Assembly: GCF_001983995.1 (NCBI RefSeq)
Contig: NZ_CP019450.1
Span: forward strand, 1,860,001-1,924,000
DNA length: 64,000 nucleotides
Reading direction: 5' to 3'
Source: Halioglobus japonicus
GTDB lineage: Bacteria > Pseudomonadota > Gammaproteobacteria > Pseudomonadales > Halieaceae
The position numbers and the translations under genes were made by a program. Below, in pieces: positions 32,956 through 42,124 of the stretch; position 1 is the stretch's first letter, and each line of letters starts with the position of its first letter. A model generated the notes under the pieces. The model worked only from the letters and a program-made list of their open reading frames with translations. It did not search any database and had not been told where the DNA came from.

Positions 32956-35555
32956 ATGAAGACCGTAGAGATACGCGAAGCTTTTCTGGAATACTTTGAG
33001 CAGCAGGGTCACACCCGGGTGCCTTCCAGCTCCCTGGTGCCGGCCAATGACCCCACCTTGCTGTTCACCAATGCGGGCATGAACCAGTTCAAGGACACGT
33101 TCCTGGGCGCCGATCCGCGCCCCTATGTGCGTGCAACCTCCAGTCAGCGCTGTGTGCGTGCCGGCGGCAAGCACAATGATCTCGAAAATGTGGGTTATAC
33201 CGCGCGTCACCATACCTTCTTCGAGATGTTGGGCAATTTCAGCTTCGGCGATTACTTCAAGCAGGATGCGATCAAGTTTGCCTGGGAATTCCTGACGGGC
33301 ACCCTGGGCCTGCCCCCGGAAAAGCTGTGGGTGACCTGCCACGTTTCCGACGACGAAGCGGAAGAGATCTGGGTGAACGAGATCGGCTTCCCGCGCGAGC
33401 GTATTTCGCGCCTCGATGAAGACAATTTCTGGCAAATGGGTGACACCGGTCCCTGTGGGCCCTGCTCGGAAATCTTCTATGACCACGGTGAAGATGTGCC
33501 GGGTGGCCCTCCGGGTTCACCTGACGACGACCTGGATCGCTATATTGAGATCTGGAACCTGGTGTTCATGCAGTTCAATCGCGATGCCAGCGGCGAGATG
33601 CATCCGCTGCCTGCGCCTTCGGTGGATACCGGTATGGGGCTGGAGCGTATTGCGGCGGTGATGCAGCAAGTCCACAGCAACTATGAGATCGACCTTTTTC
33701 AGGCCCTGATCGGTGCCGCAGCCAAGCTGCTCAATGTGCAGGACCTCGAGGAAAAGTCACTGCGCGTAATTGCCGACCATATCCGCTCATGCGCATTCCT
33801 GATTGCCGACGGCGTGCTGCCGGGCAACGAAGGCAGGGGCTATGTGCTGCGTCGGATTATTCGCCGCGCGGTTCGTCACGGCAACAAACTTGGCGCTACA
33901 GAACCGTTCTTCCACAAGCTGGTGACCACTCTCGCTGAACAAATGGGTGGCGCTTATCCTGAATTGGTGAAGTTGCAGGGCCAGATCGATAAAGCCCTGC
34001 TGACCGAGGAAGAGCAATTTGCCAAAACCCTCGACAATGGCATGCAGATACTCGAGGAGGCCCTTGCTGGACTGGAGGGCAAGGAAATCCCGGGCGACGT
34101 GGTATTCAAACTCTACGACACCTACGGATTCCCGGTTGACCTGACCAATGATATTGCCCGCGAGCGCGATCTCGGCCTGGATATGGCAGGTTATGACGCC
34201 GCCATGGCCGCACAACGGGCGCGTTCCCAGGAAGGCGGCAGCTTCAAGGTGGATTACAACGACGTCCTCAAACTCGAGGGCCAGACGGAGTTTACCGGCT
34301 ACGAGTGCACCGAGGGCGAGGGCACGGTGACCGCGCTGCTCAAAGACGGTGCCGAAGTCGACAGCCTGGGCACAGATGACGAAGGTGTGGTCGTGCTCTC
34401 CAGTACCCCTTTTTACGGTGAGTCGGGGGCCAGGTGGGCGATACCGGGTTCCTGAGTGCCCAGGGTGTGAAACTGGAAGTTACCGATACGACCAAGGCCT
34501 CAGACCAACACCTACACCATGTGAAATTGCTGGCCGGTTCCGTGAGCAAAGGCGATACGCTGCAAGCCGAGATTGACAACGGTCTGCGCCAGCGCACCCG
34601 TTTGAACCATTCTGCGACGCATTTGTTGCACGCTGCCCTGCGCAAGGTGCTGGGTGACCACGTGCAGCAGAAGGGCTCTTTGGTGGACTCGGAGCGGCTG
34701 CGCTTTGATTTCTCCCACTTTGAAGGCGTTACCGCCGACGAACTCAAGCAGATCGAGACGTTGGTGAACGACCAGATTCGCGCCAATACCGAGGTATCTA
34801 CTCGCCTGATGTCCATGGACGAGGCGGTTGAGGCCGGTGCAATGGCGTTGTTTGGGGAGAAATACGGCGATGAAGTCCGTGTGCTTGCTATGGGTGAAGA
34901 CAACTTCTCGGTAGAACTGTGTGGCGGTACCCACGCGGCCCGCACTGGCGATATTGGCCTGATGCGGCTTACCGCCGAATCAGGTGTTGCCGCGGGCGTG
35001 CGTCGTATTGAGGGGGTAACAGGTGTGGGTGCAATGGCTTATATCGATGCTGCCGAAGCACGCCTGGACGCGGTATGTGATGTCGTGAAGGGAACCATCG
35101 ACAATGTCGCCGAAAAGGTGGCGGGCCTGCGCGCGGATAACCGCGAGTTGGAGAAAGAAATCGCCCGTCTGAAGCAGAAGCTCGCAACCGGTGCCGGTAC
35201 CGACCTGACGGCGGGTGCCGTAGACGTGCAGGGTATCAAAGTGCTGGCGGCGAATGTCGATGGCGCTGATGCTAAATCACTGCGCGACACCCTCGATCAG
35301 GTAAAGAACAAAATGGGCTCTGGTGTCATCCTGCTAGCCGCCGTAAATGACGGTAAAGTGGCGCTGGCTGCCGGTGTGACCAAGGACCTGACCGACAAGG
35401 TGAAAGCCGGCGACCTGATGCGCGAATTTGCCGGTCGCCTCGGCGGTAAAGGCGGCGGTCGTCCCGATATGGCCCAGGGCGGCGGTACCGATGCCGCGGC
35501 GTTGCCGGGTGCGCTGGAAGCGGTCCCTGCGTGGGTTGAGTCCCAACTTTCCTGA
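32956..35555 (+). CDS. alaS: Alanyl-tRNA synthetase, frameshifted
   Basis: The frame from 32956 encodes the class II catalytic domain ([15 protein letters not shown], then the tRNA-recognition domain) but stops at 34453 after ESGARW. The frame from 34434 continues with [11 protein letters not shown], the editing domain (NHSATHLLH and [10 protein letters not shown] zinc sites) and the C-Ala domain to 35555. The conserved join is [11 protein letters not shown], restored by one more base in the GGGGG run at 34425-34429. The product, about 866 residues, charges tRNA-Ala and is essential. A true knock-out would be lethal unless another copy exists, so this is most likely a sequence error. Confidence 0.93.
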
Positions 35556-35767
35556 GGCAGATTCCAGCCCGAATATCGCCCGGCCCGACGTTTTGTCTGC
35601 CGGGCGCTAACGCTCCCTGTGGCCCGTTGGTCATAGCCCCAACAAATTCCCATTATTCTCCTCTCCGGATCGGTTTAATTCTTCACCGATCTGGTGTTTA
35701 ATAGCGCCCCTTTTTATCTTGCCAAAATCGGCTGAAATGCCCGTTGTGTGGGCCTTTGCGAGCAGTA

Positions 35768-37009
35768 ATGAGCTTAATCGTACAGAAGTTTGGCGGTACT
35801 TCCGTGGGAAGTATCGAGCGTATTGAACAGGTCGCTGACAAGGTGCAGAAATTTCGCGCCGATGGCCACAGCGTGGTCGTGGTGGTATCTGCGATGTCCG
35901 GCGAGACCAATCGCCTGATCGGCCTGGCCCAGGAAATCCAGGATCGCCCCGTACCGCGGGAGATGGATGTGCTGGTGTCCACCGGCGAGCAGGTGACCAC
36001 GGCGCTGCTCTCCATGGCGTTAGACAAGCGCGGCGTCAAGGCCAAGAGCTACAACGGCAGCCAGGTACGCATTCTCACCGACGACGCCCATACCAAGGCC
36101 CGTATCCGCGAGATTGACGACGCGCGCCTGCACGCTGATCTGGACGATGGCTTTGTTATAGTTGTGGCGGGATTCCAGGGCGTGGACGAGCTGGGCAATA
36201 TCACCACCCTCGGCCGCGGCGGTTCAGATACCACGGCAGTGGCGCTGGCCGCCGCCCTCAAAGCCGACGAGTGCCAGATCTATACCGACGTTGATGGCGT
36301 ATATACCACCGACCCTCGTGTGGTGGATGGGGCCCGCCGTCTGGACAAAATTACGTTCGAAGAAATGTTGGAAATGGCCAGCATGGGCTCCAAGGTGCTG
36401 CAGATTCGCGCTGTGGAATTCGCCGGAAAATACAATGTACCCCTGCGGGTATTGCACAGTTTCCAGGAAGGTCCTGGAACGTTGATCACACTTGAGGAAG
36501 ATGACGAGATGGAAACGCCTACAATTGCCGGTATTGCCTTTAACCGCGACGAGGCCAAGCTCACGATTCTGGGTGTGCCTGATATGCCTGGCGTCGCTCA
36601 CCGCATTCTCGGTCCGATAGGCGAGGCCAACATCGAGGTGGACGTGATTGTCCAGAACGTTGCGGAAGACGGTACCACCGACTTTACCTTCACCGTGGGC
36701 CGCAATGATCTGCCCCGGGCGGAAGAGGTGCTCACGGCGGTTGCCAACGAGATTAAGGCTCGCGAGGTTCGTGCTGATAGTAAGATCGCAAAGGTATCCG
36801 TGGTAGGTGTGGGCATGCGTTCACACGCCGGTGTGGCAAGCCAGATGTTTGCGGCGTTAGCCGAGGTTGGTATCAATATCCAGATGATCACGACGTCTGA
36901 GATTAAGATCTCCGTGATTATCGAAGAGAAGTTTCTCGAACTGGCGGTGCGCGCACTGCACTCCTCGTTCGGGCTGGACGGGGAACCAAAGGATGAAACT
37001 GTGGCCTAA
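35768..37009 (+). CDS. lysC: Aspartate kinase
   Basis: A 413-residue aspartokinase that phosphorylates aspartate, the first step to lysine, threonine and methionine. The N-terminal kinase domain starts SLIVQKFGGTSVG and carries the GRGGSDTTA loop (about residue 155). Two C-terminal ACT domains (from about residues 265 and 345) give feedback control. ATG 35768 places the family N terminus directly at the start; the longer ATG at 35744 is less likely. The order alaS-lysC-csrA is typical of gammaproteobacteria. Confidence 0.95.
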   Translation: MSLIVQKFGGTSVGSIERIEQVADKVQKFRADGHSVVVVVSAMSGETNRLIGLAQEIQDRPVPREMDVLVSTGEQVTTALLSMALDKRGVKAKSYNGSQVRILTDDAHTKARIREIDDARLHADLDDGFVIVVAGFQGVDELGNITTLGRGGSDTTAVALAAALKADECQIYTDVDGVYTTDPRVVDGARRLDKITFEEMLEMASMGSKVLQIRAVEFAGKYNVPLRVLHSFQEGPGTLITLEEDDEMETPTIAGIAFNRDEAKLTILGVPDMPGVAHRILGPIGEANIEVDVIVQNVAEDGTTDFTFTVGRNDLPRAEEVLTAVANEIKAREVRADSKIAKVSVVGVGMRSHAGVASQMFAALAEVGINIQMITTSEIKISVIIEEKFLELAVRALHSSFGLDGEPKDETVA

Positions 37010-37193
37010 GTCACAGTGCTGTCGCCTTTTAATGTAGGCATATGAAACAAGGTTTTTTGTACTGGTAAAGAATTAGCGGCAAACTACACTTACACATACT
37101 CGAACTAAATCGCAGGGATCCGATCCGCGTCGGGAATGCGAACTGCCACAAAACAGGCGTAAGTCCATGGCAGCTAGGAGACTGGAGAAATAT

Positions 37194-37391
37194 ATGCTGA
37201 TACTCACCCGCAGAGTAGGCGAGTCACTGATGGTAGGGGACGAAATTACCGTCACCGTGCTCGGCGTTAAAGGCAATCAGGTGCGCATAGGCGTTAACGC
37301 GCCCCGCGAAGTTGCCGTTCACCGCGAAGAAATCTACGCGCGCATCCAGGACGATGAAAAACGTCACAAGAGTGCCAACAGTAGCGAATAA
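37194..37391 (+). CDS. csrA: Carbon storage regulator CsrA
   Basis: A 65-residue CsrA/RsmA. The N terminus is [16 protein letters not shown], and [22 protein letters not shown] contains the RNA-binding face. It is a dimer that binds GGA motifs in mRNA leaders to control translation. ATG 37194 with GGAG seven bases upstream is the correct start. The extension to 37167 is not conserved. Confidence 0.96.
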   Translation: MLILTRRVGESLMVGDEITVTVLGVKGNQVRIGVNAPREVAVHREEIYARIQDDEKRHKSANSSE

Positions 37392-37417
37392 TTCGCACCT
37401 CAAAGGCTCTCTATAGC

Positions 37418-37445
37418 TTTGATTTTCCAATAGTTGTGGTATGAT
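37418..37445 (+). promoter_or_regulatory. Probable sigma-70 promoter of tRNA-Ser
   Basis: TTTGAT (37418-37423) and TATGAT (37440-37445) are 16 bases apart, and the -10 is preceded by TGTGG. This places transcription start about 65 bases before the tRNA. Confidence 0.5.
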
Positions 37446-37515
37446 GCCGCGCCTGTGTCAGACAGTCAGTCCGACATAGAGAAAAACGTTTTCAGTTCTG
37501 TCTGAACGTACCCCC

Positions 37516-37606
37516 GGAGAGCTGGCCGAGTGGCTGAAGGCGCACCCCTGCTAAGGGTGTATAGGCTTATCCCCTATCGAGGGTTCGAATCCCTCGCTCT
37601 CCGCCA
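37516..37606 (+). tRNA. tRNA-Ser (anticodon GCU)
   Basis: A 91-base class II tRNA with the 7-bp acceptor stem GGAGAGC/GCTCTCC, anticodon loop CTGCTAA (anticodon GCT), a long variable arm and an encoded CCA end. The T-arm GAGGGTTCGAATCCCTC is canonical. Its last 34 bases are repeated at 62935-62968, so it is the integration site of the genomic island. The gene remains intact because the left repeat supplies the native 3' end. Confidence 0.97.
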
Positions 37607-37607
37607 T
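37573..37607 (+). repeat. attL: 35-bp core direct repeat
   Basis: The 3' end of tRNA-Ser plus one base, running from CCTATCGAGG to CTCCGCCAT. It is identical to 62935-62969. Confidence 0.95.
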
Positions 37608-37638
37608 ATTTTCAGTGTGAAAACAACGCACTGGAATC

Positions 37639-37682
37639 CTACCCCCGGCCACTGTGTGGTATTTGTGTGGCACCGGGGGTAG
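37639..37682 (+). repeat. Putative integrase arm sites near attL inside an inverted repeat
   Basis: TGTGTGG occurs twice in the block GTGTGGTATTTGTGTGG (37654-37670). It is flanked by a perfect 10-bp inverted repeat CTACCCCCGG/CCGGGGGTAG (37639-37648 and 37673-37682). Nearly the same block is at 62833-62850 next to attR. Paired short repeats at both ends of an element are typical arm-type integrase or excisionase sites. The block overlaps the integrase 3' coding end. Confidence 0.6.
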
Positions 37683-38808
37683 TAGATTCAAACCTACTCC
37701 AGTCCCTGTCGGTGCGATACTCCTCGATAAACTCGGAATACCTCTTCAGGAACATGTCGGTCGAATGGCCAAGCTGATTGGCGGCTTCAGCCGGATTGGC
37801 TCCCTGTGACAGAAGTTCTGCAGCCCTGGTGTGTCGGCAGGTATAGGGCACGCGATATGCCAAGCCAGCCCTCTTGTGCGCTTCTCTCCACATCTGGTTG
37901 AGCTTTCCTCGATATTTGAGTGGCTGTCCATTGATTCCCAGAAATAGAGGGCCCGCCTTTCGCAGTGATTTCAGTGACTCTAGATAGGGCCTGACCCAGG
38001 TAGGGACATATACTGATCGCTCTTCTCCAGTTTTGGTGTGGTCCTTCTCGACAGATTCTGAGCGCTGTTTCCAGATGCGCACAAATTGACCATCGTAATC
38101 CTCGCAGTCTATGCCTAGGTTTTCACCAGGTCGTGTGCCCAGCGCGAACATAAAGCGAAAGTAGTAAGAGGCTTGGTGTGACCAGAAGGCGTTGGACAGA
38201 CTTGTAGGGGTGCGCTCCTGTCTAGCAGCGACTGCGTATTCATCTTTCATCCGATCAAGTTGTGAGATTAGTTGGTGCCGCTCATCTGGGCGATACCGTA
38301 GTACTTTTTTACTCTCCCTTTTCCTCTGTGCTCGGGACCACGTGATCCCTGCCGCTGGGTTCGGGTCTATGCCGGCTTGGGTGAATGCACCCCGCAGTGG
38401 CACCAATCGATTCTTCTGGGTTTTTATGCCTACACCCATTCTGGCGAGCTGTTTCTTGATGTCGGAAGTCTGAATGTCTGTGATCGGCCAGTTGCCAAAC
38501 TTTGGTATCCAGTGCTGATTGAGGAACTTGCGGTAGTCATGCATTTGCTTTTTACCCACTTGGACAGATTGCAAGTACTCTTCAGCGACTTCGCAGAATA
38601 GACGCGGTGCCCCCACCTTGCCTTCGATAAGTGGCAGACCTAGTCTGTATCTAGCTCTCTTATCTTCAAGTTTCTTGGCCGCCGCTCTGACGTGAACGGG
38701 ATCTTGCGGATCGCAACGAATGAACTCCCGCCATACTCGATGCTTACCCTTCCAGATAGTGATCTCAAGGCCAGTCCCCCTTGATCTTATTCCTCTTGGC
38801 AAATCCAT
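37639..38808 (-). CDS. int: Tyrosine recombinase / integrase
   Basis: A 389-residue phage-type integrase. Residues 60-180 form the core-binding region. The catalytic domain shows FALGTRPGENLGI (first Arg), YTCRHTRAAELL (H-x-x-R-type box with a cysteine in place of the usual leucine before RH), LGHSTDM (His) and FLKRYSEF (nucleophilic Tyr). It lies 32 bases from the tRNA-Ser repeat and is transcribed toward it, the usual arrangement for integrases of tRNA-targeting islands. The excisionase gene overlaps its start by 22 bases. Confidence 0.93.
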   Translation of the reverse strand: MDLPRGIRSRGTGLEITIWKGKHRVWREFIRCDPQDPVHVRAAAKKLEDKRARYRLGLPLIEGKVGAPRLFCEVAEEYLQSVQVGKKQMHDYRKFLNQHWIPKFGNWPITDIQTSDIKKQLARMGVGIKTQKNRLVPLRGAFTQAGIDPNPAAGITWSRAQRKRESKKVLRYRPDERHQLISQLDRMKDEYAVAARQERTPTSLSNAFWSHQASYYFRFMFALGTRPGENLGIDCEDYDGQFVRIWKQRSESVEKDHTKTGEERSVYVPTWVRPYLESLKSLRKAGPLFLGINGQPLKYRGKLNQMWREAHKRAGLAYRVPYTCRHTRAAELLSQGANPAEAANQLGHSTDMFLKRYSEFIEEYRTDRDWSRFESTTPGATQIPHSGRG

Positions 38809-38987
38809 TCGTCCACCTTCAATGTGTTAATCAGAGTAGTTCTGCCGATGACTTTGTAGTGTTTGCCTCTTGTCCAATGCCTACACATCCAGCCCTCGAT
38901 GGTCCCTACTGAAACTTGTAATCTTTCTGCGTAGCCCTTTTTGCTGATCCAAGGATCTGGTGAGCTATTGGTGTCCTGTGGCTTCAT
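38787..38987 (-). CDS. Excisionase-like DNA-binding protein
   Basis: A 66-residue protein with a winged-helix/HTH core: DPWISKKGYAERLQVSVGTIEGWM followed by HYKVIGRTTLINTLKVDEWI. This layout (helix-turn-helix, wing, and a TLINTLKVDEWI ending) resembles Xis-like recombination directionality factors. ATG 38987 has AGGTGA six bases upstream. The upstream ATGs at 39011 and 39053 lack ribosome sites. It overlaps the integrase gene by 22 bases and is therefore co-transcribed with it. Confidence 0.7.
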   Translation of the reverse strand: MKPQDTNSSPDPWISKKGYAERLQVSVGTIEGWMCRHWTRGKHYKVIGRTTLINTLKVDEWICQEE

Positions 38988-39107
38988 AAAATCACCTGTT
39001 ACAGCCATTTTTTTGCAGTTCACTAGTGGCAGTTCCCCGCAAAGTGAATTCATAGTGTCAACCCAAATTTTCGAAAGACCAAGGTAAACTTACAGATTCC
39101 AATCGAT

Positions 39108-39237
39108 TGCCGAAAAACGCATTTATCCCTATTTTTAAAGCTTAAAATTGAGGTTGGGAACTGCCGGAAAACGCATTATTCGAAGTTGTGGCTGCCGAAA
39201 AACGCATTCGAAAAAATGAAATGCCGGAAATCGCATT
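39108..39237. repeat. Four 16-bp direct repeats TGCCGRAAAWCGCATT
   Basis: Copies begin at 39108, 39162, 39193 and 39222. All are in the same orientation and match TGCCG(A/G)AAA(A/T)CGCATT. Three of them are followed within a few bases by TTCGAA. The array lies in the 296-base gap upstream of the excisionase-integrase genes. It may be an operator for that operon or an iteron-like replication or excision site. Confidence 0.8.
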
Positions 39238-39283
39238 TGTTCGAAGTGCATCTGTGCGGTGGTTCGCGATTTGTTCCCGGGAT

Positions 39284-39595
39284 CTAAAGATCCTCCTCCC
39301 AAGTCGTGACTAGAAATTGGCGGAACCGTCTAGCTAGACTCCTCAAGTTCTTTGGATGATCATCTGAGCTGCAACTTGTCGCAATCCACTGCCTGGCTAT
39401 ATGAACATTCCGTTGGCAGCTGGAGTCGCCGAGTTTGCCAATCAGTTCTTGGCCGTACGGGTCGATGTTCACCGCGAGGCAAAGATGCTTTGCTTCTCTC
39501 AACTCGAGACTTTTTCGTTGCTCTTCCTGTAGGGCTGTCTTTATAGCGTCCTTGGTCCCAAGTCGACTTGGTTTCGTAAACGATGTGTTGCTCAT
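39284..39595 (-). CDS. Hypothetical protein between two repeat arrays
   Basis: A 103-residue, charged protein without membrane segments: a basic N terminus (SRLGTKDAIKTALQEEQRKSLELREAKH) and an RSLARRFRQFL helix near the C terminus. I recognise no family. ATG 39595 has AGGA about ten bases upstream. It sits between the TGCCG array (downstream) and the TTGGGATGTAAC array (upstream of its start). Such a gene could encode a DNA-binding initiator or repressor acting on one of them, but nothing in the sequence proves it. Confidence 0.5.
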   Translation of the reverse strand: MSNTSFTKPSRLGTKDAIKTALQEEQRKSLELREAKHLCLAVNIDPYGQELIGKLGDSSCQRNVHIARQWIATSCSSDDHPKNLRSLARRFRQFLVTTWEEDL

Positions 39596-39704
39596 GCCAG
39601 AACGATCCTCTGATGTACGTTGTGTTTAAAAACCTACAGAAGAATTCCGCACCCCGCTTGATGTTGGGAAATAAGTTAGTTCTGGTCGTTTGACCTCATT
39701 GGGA

Positions 39705-39807
39705 TTGGGATGTAACGCTCTGCATGTCTTGGGATGTAACGGAGTAGGCATTGGGATGTAACGTGGTAAATCTTGGGATGTAACACCCCCAGCGGTTGGG
39801 ATGTAAC
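39705..39807. repeat. Five iteron-like direct repeats TTGGGATGTAAC
   Basis: Five exact 12-base copies start at 39705, 39729, 39751, 39773 and 39796. The spacing of 24, 22, 22 and 23 bases is about two helical turns, so all copies lie on the same DNA face. This is the pattern of replication iterons or of a cooperative operator. The array is in the 395-base gap between the helicase gene end and the hypothetical gene. I see nothing else in that gap. Confidence 0.88.
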
Positions 39808-39990
39808 ATGGGGAGTAGACCAGATTTCTATCGGTATTAAAGTAATACATTAAGATCGGCTGGTTCGGCGTAAGCGGGCCACACCAAAGAGGTTTCGATT
39901 ACTCCAATAGTCATTGGCCTTGCGGAAGAGAGATTAGGTTGTACGGGGTGAGAGCTCGAGCATAACGCCCCGCACAAGGTTTGAGCTGGA

Positions 39991-41652
39991 TTAATTTGCT
40001 TCCAGTATGGTGCGCAACCGCGCCCAGCTCTCATCAGGCAACGTCTGAATGATTTTGACAAGCCTCTGGTCGCCACTCCTGAGGATCCGGCCGCGGACAA
40101 CTGGTGCAATCTCCTCAGCGCTCTGGACCTCCTCTTCCTCGATGTCGATTCCGCGAACGATCGCGCCCGTTCGGAGTGCCTCATCCAGGGTTAGATTAAA
40201 AGCCTGCTCGAACGAAGAGCCGCAGGCGTGGCAGTTCTTGGCTGCCATAGGGTTGAGTGCACCGCAGTCGCCACATGGCTTCAGGCGTTCTGGAGCCTTT
40301 GGAAACTCGTGTCCGCAGACCGGGCAGGCTGCTGCCCCTAGCTCGCACTCATGCCCACATTCCTTGCAAACCTTGTGCTTGGGGGTGTCTCCACCCTTGC
40401 GGGCTGCCGGTGACATCTCCTCTTCAACCCGTCTTGCGAAGTCCTCGAAGAGTTGGAAGGAGGGCATCACAACGTAAGCCCGGGTGTCATCGTCAATACC
40501 CATTGTCCTGACCACTCGACCCACTGCCTGGCGGAATGCCAGCTCAGTCAGTGCGTTAGGCAAGTAGAGCAGCACTCGCAAACGCTTGATGTCCACGCCC
40601 TCTGACACCATGGCTACTGACACAAGCCAGCGCTTATCCGTATTTCGGAAGGCACGGATCTTGGCGTTGGGGTTCGGCATCTGGCTGTGCACCAGAATGG
40701 GCCTCTCGCCCTCAATGCGCTCGAGCAGCTCGACCATATACTCGGCCATCTGGATATTGGGGGCGATTATCAGGCCTCCAGCCTCGGGCATGCGATGACG
40801 AAGCTCAGAGAGCTTGTTGCTGCCCCAGTCGATCATGGTCGCCTGGTAGCCGTCCTGTAGGGGCGTTACCTGGTCCTTTTCGTACTGCGGTGTTTTGGCC
40901 AGCCTGTAGAAGTCCAGGGCCTTCTGCAGCCCGTGAACGCGCTTCAGCTCGGGCGGCAGCTCTGCCTTCTCGTGCCCTGAGACTTTCACCTCCTGCCCGT
41001 CGAGGTCGACTGTGAATTTGCCCTCATGGCGGTGAAAAGTAACGGGGCGACAGTACCCCAGATCCACGGCTTCGCCGTAGGTGAGGGTATAGGTGCCGTC
41101 CTCTGGGTGGTCAATGGCACCTGCATCGTCATAAGCGAGCCATACAGACTCTGCTCCGTCTGATCGAATGGGGGTGCCAGTGAGCACCAGAACATAGCGA
41201 CCGTCTGCGAATGCGCCATCCGCACCGCGGCCCCATGCGGCCTCTACCGCAGCGTGGTGGTGCTCATCACAGATCACCAGGGTTTTGTTGGCGCGGCACA
41301 CCGCCTGCAGCTCTGGAAGTAGATCCTGAATGGCCGCCCAGGTGGCACAGACATCTACGGAGAGGCCTTCAATATCGCCATCTGCTGCAGTGACCTTGGC
41401 CATATGGCGACCGGTGACGAATCGGAAGTCATCGGCCCACTGATTGACGACCTCTGATCTTGGCGCGATCACGATTACCCGTTCGATCTCGCCCATCTGC
41501 ATGAGCGTCTCAGCGATAGCGCAGGACGCAAGGGTCTTACCTGCACCCGGTGCTGCATTGATGAGGAAGTGACGATCCTCGCCACGAGCAACCAACCAAT
41601 CGATGGCCTTGTTGTGGGCCTCTCGTTGCCAATTACGCAGTTTAATCTTCAT
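39991..41652 (-). CDS. SF2 DEAD/DEAH-type helicase with zinc ribbons
   Basis: A 553-residue helicase. Walker A is NAAPGAGKT (about residues 34-42), Walker B is ICDEHHH (about residue 125), and motif III is LTGTP. The second RecA domain carries EGVDIKRLRVLLYLPNALTELAFRQAVGRVVR. After about residue 400 two C4 zinc ribbons follow (CKEC...CPVC and CGDC...CHAC). The start at 41652 overlaps the HNH gene stop by four bases (ATGA), indicating translational coupling. Such helicase-HNH pairs occur in phages, integrative elements and restriction-like systems. The role here is unknown. Confidence 0.85.
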   Translation of the reverse strand: MKIKLRNWQREAHNKAIDWLVARGEDRHFLINAAPGAGKTLASCAIAETLMQMGEIERVIVIAPRSEVVNQWADDFRFVTGRHMAKVTAADGDIEGLSVDVCATWAAIQDLLPELQAVCRANKTLVICDEHHHAAVEAAWGRGADGAFADGRYVLVLTGTPIRSDGAESVWLAYDDAGAIDHPEDGTYTLTYGEAVDLGYCRPVTFHRHEGKFTVDLDGQEVKVSGHEKAELPPELKRVHGLQKALDFYRLAKTPQYEKDQVTPLQDGYQATMIDWGSNKLSELRHRMPEAGGLIIAPNIQMAEYMVELLERIEGERPILVHSQMPNPNAKIRAFRNTDKRWLVSVAMVSEGVDIKRLRVLLYLPNALTELAFRQAVGRVVRTMGIDDDTRAYVVMPSFQLFEDFARRVEEEMSPAARKGGDTPKHKVCKECGHECELGAAACPVCGHEFPKAPERLKPCGDCGALNPMAAKNCHACGSSFEQAFNLTLDEALRTGAIVRGIDIEEEEVQSAEEIAPVVRGRILRSGDQRLVKIIQTLPDESWARLRTILEAN

Positions 41653-41846
41653 TTCGCACCCTTCCGTAGATTGCAGGTCGCACACAGCGCCTGCCCGTTG
41701 TCTGTTGTTGTGGTGCCGCCCTTCGAGTAGGCCACCACGTGATCCGCATGAAATTGTTGATCCAGGGGTTTCTCGCAGCTGCTGCACTTACCCCCGGCAA
41801 TCCACGCCAGAATCTGCCTCTGACGCTTGCTGAATCGCCTGTTCAT
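41649..41846 (-). CDS. Small HNH endonuclease
   Basis: A 65-residue HNH protein. It shows CSSCEKPLDQQFHADHVVAYSKGG (C-x2-C, H-x-D-H), followed by an asparagine (TDNG) and CATCNLRKG (C-x2-C). The paired Cys motifs bind structural zinc, and the His/Asn residues form the beta-beta-alpha metal active site. It is translationally coupled on both sides by four-base overlaps, to the HTH gene upstream and the helicase downstream. The pair could act as a two-protein nuclease-helicase. Confidence 0.85.
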   Translation of the reverse strand: MNRRFSKRQRQILAWIAGGKCSSCEKPLDQQFHADHVVAYSKGGTTTTDNGQALCATCNLRKGAK

Positions 41847-42115
41847 CGGCTCAGCCAGTATTCGGTCAAGGTCACTTCCTTAACCGGAAGATTCCGCGGA
41901 GGCTCCAGCGTCGCGGACTCGTTGATCCTTCTCAGTGCGGCCACGAACGGCACGCGTTTCGACTTGATGACGTAGCCGTCTCGACGCATATCCGAAATCA
42001 CCTTGGTCAGGCTGGGTACCCCGAAGAGAACGATGCATTCGAGTTGCGTGATGGGGTGGCCCGCCAGGAGGTGTTCTTTCACCCCCAGCACCAGTTGAGT
42101 TCTGCTGTTTGACAT
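41843..42115 (-). CDS. Helix-turn-helix (HTH_39-like) protein
   Basis: A 90-residue protein with an apparent winged-helix segment ITQLECIVLFGVPSLTKVISDMRRDGYVIKSKRV (residues about 22-55). It resembles the HTH_39 family found in phages and mobile elements. It overlaps the HNH gene by four bases and lies ten bases after the preceding hypothetical gene. It is a possible regulator or DNA-targeting subunit of this module. Confidence 0.6.
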   Translation of the reverse strand: MSNSRTQLVLGVKEHLLAGHPITQLECIVLFGVPSLTKVISDMRRDGYVIKSKRVPFVAALRRINESATLEPPRNLPVKEVTLTEYWLSR

Positions 42116-42124
42116 AGCTCCTCC

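Noticed and set aside
39108..39807. CRISPR array
   Set aside because: The repeats are only 12-16 bases with short, irregular spacers and no cas genes; they fit iterons or operators.
39626..39850. 74-residue minus-strand ORF over the iteron array
   Set aside because: Its sequence is only the translated TTGGGATGTAAC repeats and has no ribosome site.
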